Assembly: GCA_948470475.1 (NCBI GenBank)
Contig: OX419337.1
Coordinates: 27,948,872 to 28,012,871 of the forward strand
DNA: 64,000 nt
Source of the DNA: Galaxea fascicularis
Lineage: Eukaryota > Cnidaria > Anthozoa > Scleractinia > Euphylliidae
Direction of reading: 5' to 3'
Each line of letters starts with the position of its first letter. Position 1 is the first letter of the stretch. The translations under genes were made by a program, and so were the position numbers. Under the pieces are notes generated by a model, which saw only the letters and a program-made list of their open reading frames with translations, did not search any database and had not been told where the DNA came from. Of this stretch, positions 58,301 through 64,000 are shown one piece after another.

Positions 58301-59060
58301 GCAGCTGGGAAAAATGCCCAGAGGTGCAAAGCAATAATAAAGTAAACACCCGCATATAAGAACAAATGGATTAAGAACACCAGGCTGAAATTTGGCCAAT
58401 AAAGCCCCTTTTTTATAAGAACAAGATCAGCCTGAATTTTAATTGTAACACATGTTCTTATAAAATGGAAAAAGTGTCATAGTTACAAAACATGTAAGTT
58501 AATGTTTGCTGTCAGATAACTATAATCAAATTATAATTACAAAATAATTACTTATTTCTTTTTCCTAAAATATGCTAATTATCCTAGCTACATGTTTTGG
58601 ATAGTATTACTAAATAAAAATTTAAGAACATTTTAAGAACATTTTGAGGCTGATTTGTCACTAAGCACCCGATAAATAAGAACCCAATCAGCCTGACCAC
58701 CGAAATCGTGTGTTCTTATATGCGGGTGTTTACTGTACTGGACATTGTCTCACTTAGAGTCTTCCTTCATGAATGACCTCACTCTGAGGGGAAAGAGAAG
58801 GGATTGAAATATTTCACAGCTGCATCAAAGGTTTTACTACATATATTTCTTAAAAGGTTTACTTTGAACATGAATGTACAGTATTAAAAAATACCTTTAT
58901 TTTGTCAAGTTTTGATTCTGGTCTTTTTTCCTCCTTTTCGCTGCCATCATTTTCTAGGAAAAAAGTTGCCCCATTTTAATAAAGTAAACAAAAATACATC
59001 AGTTCACTTAATGAAATGCTCACCTGCATGATTGAAATCAAATCTATCACATCTAATAAT

Positions 59061-59096
<36 letters not shown>

Positions 59097-60659
59097 TAGT
59101 ATAGAGTTCTAAAGTGATGACATCACAAAAATAAAATTTTTGAAATTATGGGATATGATGCCATATTCTTATAGAGCATCCTAAAAGACGCCCTCATCCC
59201 AAAAATTAGCTCCAAATTACAATTCCCGGTAGAGATATAAGGGATCAAAGTTGGATGGCATTCCATACAAACCCTTCAAAATTTGTTTTAGTTCCTTTAA
59301 TTTAGAACTGACTCAAAATTAGAGAGATTTATATGGGGCAGTATCAAATTTCAATCCTTCATATTTCAGCTGGGAATTACAATTAAGAGCTAAGTTTTGG
59401 CAAGAAACCTTTTTTGAGGATACTCCATTCGAAAATGACGCCCAATCCCATAATTTCATGAATTTAATTTTTTGTGACATCACACTTTAGAACTCTATTG
59501 ATGATCATGAAGCATCCATGAGAAAATTACCCAAGTCAAATCAGGGTTAAGGTAAAGACAGCATCTTCCTCATACCTTTGAGTATATTGATTCAACAGAA
59601 AATACACTGAATTTTACTTATTATCATTAGTTCTTGTTAGACATTGTGGTTTGGATGTCATGTTCTAATAAACAACATATTTTTTTTAGTTGTTCCAAAT
59701 AATAAAATTAGATAATGACAGGACATGTACAAAAATTAATACTTTAGTTTCCCTTCTATCAATATTTTCGTTAAAACATGTTAAGTCACAGCAGTAGCAT
59801 CAAAATTAGAAATAATATTATTTTTAAGACATAATATTTCGTTTAATTATAGTCAACAAGAAAAAATTCAACGTAAGTTCTTAAAATCACGGAAGCTTTC
59901 ATAGAACACTTAATCAATACACGCCATGATTTCGTGTTCAGATTATGAAATTCTCACTTCCTGAGTTCCTCTTCCTTGTGTACCAAGAGAATGAATATAA
60001 ACGCCTAAAAAAATATTTTACAGGGAAACCAAATAAGACTTTTGTCAAAAATCAAAAGTATTGATGTGAGTGGCCAGCTTCTCTAATACAATGAAGGTTT
60101 TCACACACCGACTGACTGAATGGACTTCTTTTGTAGTTCAAAACAGAACTCGAAGAATTTCTTCGAGTTCAGTCGTTCACAAAGCAATATTGAAACCAAT
60201 TTCGCTTAGCCTTTGAAGGATGTACTTTTATTTCTTAACACGCAGCAAAAATAACCCCAACAATTTGTTCTCTAGGCGACTAAAAGTTTGATCATAAATT
60301 TGAAATCACATAAACACCTCGATCAACAGATCAAATTGTGATGTAGTTGCTGTCCAAAAACAAGGAGGTATTTCCCCAACACATGTACATATCTTGCATT
60401 TTTGGAAAAGTGATTCCTTCTGTGTTAAGATCACAGATGAGACTATAAATTTCAATGAATGAGTGGATAAAACATTTGAGTGTGGCCATTTATAATTATT
60501 ACACAGTAGCTTTCCAACAGCAGTCTCCCGTCGGAACTGTTTTCAAACATCAAGCGATGTAAGCAATATGAGATTTTCTAAGTTTACAATACCTGGGACA
60601 TTTTTCAATTCTTCCTCAGTGTCTGTATCATTCAAAGGTTTGTACACAGCAGAAGACAT
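43737..60659 (-). CDS. SLC15A: proton-coupled oligopeptide transporter, SLC15A1/2 (PEPT) type, 24 exons
   Basis: Exons in coding order: 60593-60659, 58895-58953, 57971-58061, 57185-57326, 56696-56785, 56416-56515, 55970-56060, 55246-55323, 54858-54940, 54272-54355, 53112-53201, 52902-52946, 51690-51725, 50942-51030, 49961-50042, 49399-49521, 48568-48729, 48409-48477, 47757-47803, 47245-47364, 46315-46435, 45899-46030, 45266-45373, 43737-43913; 761 aa (human PEPT1 708, PEPT2 729). It imports di- and tripeptides with protons across the plasma membrane. Hallmarks: [13 protein letters not shown] (60-72), the ExxER proton motif; AIYHAF with His95, matching the essential PEPT His57; [17 protein letters not shown] (163-179); [12 protein letters not shown] with substrate-pocket Trp319; [16 protein letters not shown] with Glu653, the TM10 glutamate. 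A large extracellular domain (about 430-620) separates TM9 and TM10, as in animal PEPTs. The acceptor of the exon at 48409-48477 is the least certain: a better-looking upstream AG breaks the frame. Head to head with TAF5. Confidence 0.93.
44062..44246 (+). mobile_element. tRNA-derived SINE with (ATT)n tail
   Basis: Begins GCAGGATGGCCGAGTGGTTTAG, a Leu/Ser-tRNA-like head. The anticodon-arm region is AACCCCGTCTAAATCCTGC and the B box GGTTCAGCTCC is decayed. It ends in TTATTATTATTATTATTATC. It lies in the last transporter intron. The cloverleaf is broken, so it is not a tRNA gene. Confidence 0.65.
44300..45225 (+). pseudogene. LINE C-terminal nuclease-like domain fragment with (ATT)n tail
   Basis: From about 44340 to the stop at 44885 a frame reads [35 protein letters not shown] followed by DVRV, then [35 protein letters not shown] and [15 protein letters not shown]. 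This is a well-known coral retroelement C-terminus. The spacing of Asp residues around FFDVRV resembles a restriction-like (PD-(D/E)XK) nuclease, as in R2-type LINEs. Upstream ([10 protein letters not shown]) is in another frame, showing a frameshift. A 40-bp segment (GCGGACTTTGAATTAGATAG) is duplicated at 44838 and 44876. The 3' end has (ATT)n at about 45205-45225. Confidence 0.7.
46448..46612. repeat. GA-rich microsatellite
   Basis: Purine-only GGGAGAGAGGGAGACAGGGAG-like tract in transporter intron 20. Confidence 0.85.
46618..47189. mobile_element. MITE built of GGGACCGGT words
   Basis: The left end AGGCTATGTTCACACGGGAC and the right end CCCGTGTAAATATACTAGCCT form imperfect inverted repeats. 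The interior repeats CACGGGACC, ACCGGTCCCGTGT and GGTTCCGATC words near 46630, 46685, 47094, 47130 and 47165. Non-coding; in transporter intron 20. Confidence 0.7.
47400..47550. repeat. (AGCAC)n/(AGCAT)n microsatellite
   Basis: Pentameric CACAGCACAG and CATAGCATAG reiteration in transporter intron 19. It yields a spurious Cys-rich frame on the minus strand. Confidence 0.9.
47868..48018. repeat. (GACT)n-type microsatellite
   Basis: Tetrameric CTGACTGACTGA with CGACCGACC variants in transporter intron 18. Confidence 0.85.
48109..48375. mobile_element. mariner-like MITE (CAGTCGAACCT termini)
   Basis: Terminal inverted repeats CAGTCGAACCTTTCCACAAC and CCGCTGTAGGTTCGACTG are flanked on both sides by TA. 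The interior has further GGCCGT/ACGGCC words and no coding capacity. In transporter intron 18. Confidence 0.75.
48985..49180. repeat. dispersed repeat, copy B
   Basis: The second copy of the repeat at 24035-24215, in the same orientation, located in transporter intron 16. Confidence 0.55.
50490..50740. repeat. 88-bp-arm near-perfect inverted repeat
   Basis: The left arm 50490-50577 and right arm 50653-50740 are reverse complements with one mismatch (ATTATGGGATTAG against ATTATGAGATTAG). They are separated by a 75-bp loop. It lies in transporter intron 14 and would form a long stem in pre-mRNA of either strand. It could be a young MITE or a hairpin precursor. Confidence 0.9.
51464..51546. mobile_element. 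partial MITE, TTAACCCTTTAAACCC family
   Basis: Matches the left third of the element at 21282-21495 (TAAGATCAAAATTTAAATTC, GTAGGGAGA). In transporter intron 13. Confidence 0.55.
51998..52201. mobile_element. MITE, CCCTTTCACTCCC subfamily
   Basis: Ends CACCCTTTCACTCCCA and TGGGAGTGAAAGGGTTAA, with an interior matching 5239-5457. In transporter intron 12. Confidence 0.75.
52296..52680. mobile_element. two inverted Penelope-like tails around duplicated host DNA
   Basis: The tail at 52306-52450 is the reverse complement of that at 52569-52675 (CGCTCTGACGAAGGGCTAGC, AGGGATTCTAAAAGCTGACG). Between them, 52452-52482 repeats sequence from 51841-51871 and 52485-52565 repeats 52232-52312. In transporter intron 12. 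Confidence 0.7.
53284..53690. mobile_element. TCAAGGACTT-word element
   Basis: The words ATTCAAGGACTTTCCAGGAC, ATTCAAGGACTTCTC, CGAGGACTTTCAAGGAC and CAAGTACTTTCGAGG recur. The ends TAGGTTCGTACACTT and GACGCATACAAACCCTG look like diverged inverted repeats of a CAGGGTTxGTAC type. In transporter intron 10. Confidence 0.5.
55113..55230. mobile_element. partial MITE, TTAACCCTTTAAACCC family
   Basis: TAATCCCTTATATCAAAATC and TTGCC.TTATACATTTCCTA match the left half of the element at 21282-21495. In transporter intron 8. Confidence 0.45.
58341..58734. mobile_element. MITE with AGTAAACACCCGC termini
   Basis: AGTAAACACCCGCATATAAG at the left is mirrored by CTTATATGCGGGTGTTTACT at the right, and ACTGTA at the right border suggests a TA duplication. 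The interior repeats AAGAACA and ATCAGCCTGA words. In transporter intron 2. Confidence 0.85.
59050..59098. repeat. (AAT)n microsatellite
   Basis: About 13 AAT units directly before the MITE at 59102, in transporter intron 1. Confidence 0.9.
59102..59497. mobile_element. MITE with TAGAGTTCTAAAGTG termini
   Basis: TAGAGTTCTAAAGTGATGAC and GTGACATCACACTTTAGAACTCTA are inverted terminal repeats. They continue inward as AATTATGGGAT / ATCCCATAATT. Non-coding; in transporter intron 1. Confidence 0.85.
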
Positions 60660-61052
60660 CTCAGTATACGGCTAGCTTTCAGTTTGGCAGGTAAAGGGAT
60701 GTTTTACATATCAAACCAAACTAAAATTCGTTTATAAACAGTTGTTAGACATTAGATGTCCATTGATGGCGGCGGCGGCATTGAAATGCCGCGATAATTT
60801 TCCGCAGATCGTTCCAGGCGATTTTCCTTTAAAAGCCCCGAAATATAAAACTTAAAATCCAAAGATGCTCTGGTAAAATGTCGAGATAAATTATGAATTA
60901 GCTCGATGAATCTCCTCTACTCTCCGGAAGGAAATACTATTTGCATAATTTGTTTTCGGGTAATTCGCGCCTCGTTTTCTTTAGACAGCGGTATGGCATA
61001 TTGATCATGCGTTTTCGATGTCATACCGAGTCTCTCAGCAGCCTCGTTCAAC
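60660..61052. promoter_or_regulatory. candidate bidirectional promoter, transporter / TAF5
   Basis: Start codons of the transporter (60659, -) and TAF5 (61053, +) are divergent, with 393 bp between them. The segment contains a GC-richer patch with GATGGCGGCGGCGGC near 60765 and no TATA box close to either gene, fitting a short shared promoter. Confidence 0.5.
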
Positions 61053-64000
61053 ATGGCTGCCAACACAACAAGCGTGGCAGCAGCAACAACTGCTGCAACT
61101 AATGCCAAATCGACCCCTTCAAAAAAAGAAAAAGAAACGTTACTCGCTGTGTTGCAGTTTTTGAAGAAAAACAAATTACCTGTAAGTAGATTAAGTTTTC
61201 ATGTACAGCTGTAAGGGTGCAATGTCTTGTAATTTTTGTTGCAGAGAAATTTGTACTGTGCATGTGTTATTTTTGTTTTTAAGGAAACTGAAAAGATTTT
61301 AAGACAAGAGACGAATTGTTTTGATTCCTTAGAGGAAATAAATCTTCAGACTACTCCAGATTCAGAACCAGATATTTCTTCAGTTTTGTCTGCTTACAAT
61401 AGGTATGCTTAATTAAGTTAAATAATTATATTAAGATACATGTGATGGATTGGTTTTCTCTCAGTGATAATGTTTTTGTACTTGATTTCTATAAACAGCA
61501 CATTTTTTTGTGGGGGGGGGGGGGGGGGCAGGGGGGAAAGAGGTAATGGGAAATGTTTCCACTGCCTCAACCCTGACATAAACATGCTTACCCAGTTATT
61601 GCCTGTCTTATTGACTTAACTGTGGTTCTACTTTGCCAAGTGATGCAGATCCAACAAGATACGAGGACTATTACAGCAGGTAGGTTAGCAACTATGCAAA
61701 TATTTTTTGTAAAAATTTAATTAACGTTTAACAGCTGCAATATTAACTCTTGCTACTAATTAGTTAGGTTTCACCAAAAGGAGGACGTTTCACCAGTGTG
61801 CCTTGCGAGCTTGGTGTGTTTTGAGTGTTTGTTAGTAAAATGGCAACCGGGAAGCTGCCTTCCCACCATTTTTGGCCTATTTTCTCGGGTGAGAATCTCG
61901 GCTCCAAGAACCGTTTCTAAAATACCTTTTGAAGTTTGGATTAATTTAACGGTTGATTGTTATTTTTGCTGGAAAAGAGGTATTTTGGTGGGAAAGATGA
62001 CCCGTAATCATTTCACAAACATATATTACATGGGTCATTAGCTCTTTTATTGTGAATTTAGAGCGACTGGTTGGCTGACGTTTCGGCCATTGATTCGATT
62101 TACCTCAAGACCTTGCGACAAAACTTGCCTTTATGCTAAGTTTAGGCACTGAACTTTCTTTAAAACGCTTAGGTCTCCTAAGGTCTCCAGGTTAAAGAGA
62201 GATACAGCTATTCGAATTTGTGCTTAAAGTAGGCACCATTTTTTTTACTCGCGGCACGATTTCAATCTAGATTTCTGTGAGTCTGTGAGTTTGTGAAGGA
62301 AATTATTCCCAGATGGGGGATGCCACTATTAAAAAAGCACATGTATTTTAACTACACTGTTGCTTAACCACTGGTATAAACAAAAGGAGGAAAATACTAT
62401 AACCGCAGTTACAGAGTGGAGGGAAACGATGACAAAGAAACAGCCATAATTAGAGCGGATTGTAGCACTCCATTTCACATGTTGCATAGCTCTCTAAGAA
62501 GCTACAATACTAAAGAAAGGGTAAAGAGACGAATAGATGCAAAAGAAACACAACATCTTGCTACAAAACCAAATAACTGGGCCCTGTAATGTACAAACAC
62601 TGCAGGATAAAGATTATATTACGTGGGTTAAATTCCTATCCTTGCGTGATAACAACTGTGAGAGAGATGCTGTACTGTCACTGAACGCACTGAAACGAGT
62701 CAAACCAAAGCTAGACAAAATGCTTCAGATGGCATACAAAGGACCACAGTCGCTAAACAGAAACAACAAGGGTCAAAACAAACAGACGATAAATGCAGAA
62801 TTTAAACCCAGAAATGACCTTTGGTATCAAAATACGTAACATGCGACATTTAAGCACATGGCTGTTTCAATCACTATCATCATCATGTTATTCTCTAAAA
62901 CACCATGTTGCCCCACTTAAAACAAGCAAGAAGCTAAATTGGTCAATAGAACCACGATAGAAGCGGCAAACACGCGAACAGGAGTTGTGTAGGCCGGAGG
63001 TAAGTCGGAGGTAGAAAAAGGAGCGCAACTTCCATCGACGATCTCCGTCACGTGGAAGGTCTCTCCACTCGAATATGTGAGAATGTACAGGTCACGTGAC
63101 AAAACGATTTGATAATATGCTTTGACTAGGCACGCTAAGCACGCCGGGGAAACATCCTCCTTTGTTTCACAAGTAGGAGCTATCTGAAAATTCATTGAGG
63201 CATTTTGTCACCCTTATGTTTGTTTGTTTCTGAAACAAACTTCAAATTCATACTTGGTCTGCGCATACCTTATACTGATGAGTTTCCTGTACCTTCTAAA
63301 TTAATTGTAATGAGAGTCATCTTTGTGATACTAACTCTATGTAACAACAAAGCAGTGAATGTATTTGCACATTCTCTGATCCTCCTTGGGAGTTCAGTCA
63401 GTAATTATCTGATCACTGTTTTGGTTGAACTATTTAATTGCCTCAAGGATCCATAGAAAGACTGCAATGGAAACAGATTAGAGTTATTAACTGAAATTGG
63501 GGGATTTGCTGGTGAAGTGGCACTTAAGTAGATTAGGGGCACTTGAAGAGGGGACCGCTTATTAGGAAGAGGATACTTATTTGAAGGAGGATTAACTTGC
63601 CAAACTGAACTATTGCAGTATTTATAATAGGAATACACAGTCTTACATGTATAATTAAGCAAGAACCTATCCATTCAATTCTTTTGATTAGATGAAATTT
63701 TGTCCTTTTAGCATACAAGCATTTGTTGAAAAATCCCTAGATATATACAAGGTAAGTATTTGTATACGAAGCATGCTGTAGTTCAAAGCTCATTGTTAGA
63801 ATTATTTTTTTGCTCTTAGCAAAGGCTTTGATAATATAATAATGTAAAAAAATTATTGTAACTTGCTGAATAATGTACAGTACATGTATTTGTTCATGCA
63901 TGTGGTTCAAATTTTTCTTTGGTTTAAAGCCAGTTTAATTTATTTTTGTTTTCCTTGGTCTCTGATTATGGTAGTGGCTCTGAGACAAAGGGAGATCCAA
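61053..64000 (+). CDS. TAF5: TFIID subunit TAF5, 5' part (runs off the window)
   Basis: Four coding exons are visible: 61053-61181, 61284-61402, 61641-61679 and 63712-63751. All have GT-AG borders and consistent phases, encoding the first 109 residues; the rest lies beyond the window edge. TAF5 is a WD40-repeat scaffold of TFIID in the nucleus. The visible part holds an Ala/Thr-rich start, then the LisH-like helix KKEKETLLAVLQFLKKNKLP and ETEKILRQE. A linker follows, then the beginning of the TAF5 N-terminal domain (DADPTRYEDYYSSIQAFVEK, SLDIYK). LLAVLQFL and the YEDYYSS...FVEKSLDIYK pattern are what identify it. The related PAF65/TAF5L is less likely because of the LLAVLQFL wording, but it cannot be fully excluded from 109 residues. 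Intron 3 (2 kb) contains unrelated repeats and a minus-strand candidate exon. Confidence 0.8.
61511..61529. repeat. poly(G) tract
   Basis: A nearly pure G run of about 19 bases in TAF5 intron 2; a possible assembly or sequencing weak point. Confidence 0.9.
62917..63186 (-). CDS. candidate terminal exon of a nested minus-strand gene
   Basis: On the minus strand a good acceptor (AATTTTCAG) at about 63187 is followed by 89 open codons and a stop. The product contains APTCETKEDVSPACLACLVK, a sequon-free Thr/Ser/Pro region (CAPFSTSDLPPAYTTPVR) and a hydrophobic C-terminus (VFAASIVVLLTNLASCLF). That tail looks like a GPI-anchor signal of a small extracellular protein. An ATG at 63195 would make it self-contained but without a signal peptide. 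I do not recognise the family. It lies inside TAF5 intron 3 on the opposite strand, and upstream exons were not found. Confidence 0.35.
   Translation of the reverse strand, partial: QIAPTCETKEDVSPACLACLVKAYYQIVLSRDLYILTYSSGETFHVTEIVDGSCAPFSTSDLPPAYTTPVRVFAASIVVLLTNLASCLF

Noticed and set aside
1..64000. CRISPR arrays, bacterial operons, integrases, phage genes
   Set aside because: The tandem repeats present are eukaryotic satellites, microsatellites or MITEs. No prokaryotic gene organisation is seen.

Overview
The window looks like nuclear DNA of an anthozoan cnidarian, most likely a stony coral. The grounds are spliced genes with GT-AG introns of 0.1-2 kb, AT-rich intergenic DNA, intronless class A GPCRs, and a dense load of tRNA-derived SINEs, non-LTR and Penelope-like retroelement fragments and many MITE families. 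Nothing prokaryotic or viral was seen. The host group is an inference from gene style and repeats, not from a search.

Layout: 35-594 is a MITE made of a repeated short word. 3781-4650 (+) is an intronless PAR/C/EBP-type bZIP factor, with four copies of the palindrome GTTATATAAC upstream. 5.2-9.2 kb is a transposon graveyard: two MITEs, a broken MULE transposase N-terminus on the minus strand, and a degenerate LINE reverse transcriptase. 9.7-10.4 kb holds a candidate first exon and an overlapping PAN/apple-like reading frame. 13163-13474 (+) is a small intact intronless gene for a Trp-rich 103-residue protein. 15344-26210 (+) is a complete 14-exon La (SSB) gene (402 aa) whose introns carry SINEs, MITEs and satellites. 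28796-29860 (-) and 37658-38626 (-) are two unrelated-looking intronless GPCRs. Between them, 33380-35938 (+) is a three-exon CTHRC1-like secreted collagen gene with an in-frame stop in its collagen exon, followed by a decayed second collagen exon near 36.7 kb.

43737-60659 (-) is a 24-exon proton-coupled oligopeptide transporter of the SLC15A1/2 (PEPT) type, reconstructed as 761 aa. Its introns are packed with MITEs, Penelope-like tails, a LINE nuclease-domain fragment and a near-perfect 88-bp-arm inverted repeat. From 61053 to the window edge (+) lie the first four exons of TAF5, a TFIID/SAGA-type subunit. It is arranged head to head with the transporter across 393 bp, which probably acts as a shared promoter.

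The genes do not form one pathway. They are an RNA chaperone (La), a basal transcription subunit (TAF5), a nutrient transporter, a secreted matrix protein, two receptors and a bZIP regulator. The most testable observations are the bZIP consensus palindromes upstream of the bZIP gene, the CTHRC1-like gene that appears to be decaying, the long hairpins inside or just 3' of the transporter, and several elements that seem to be built by reiterating one short degenerate word.
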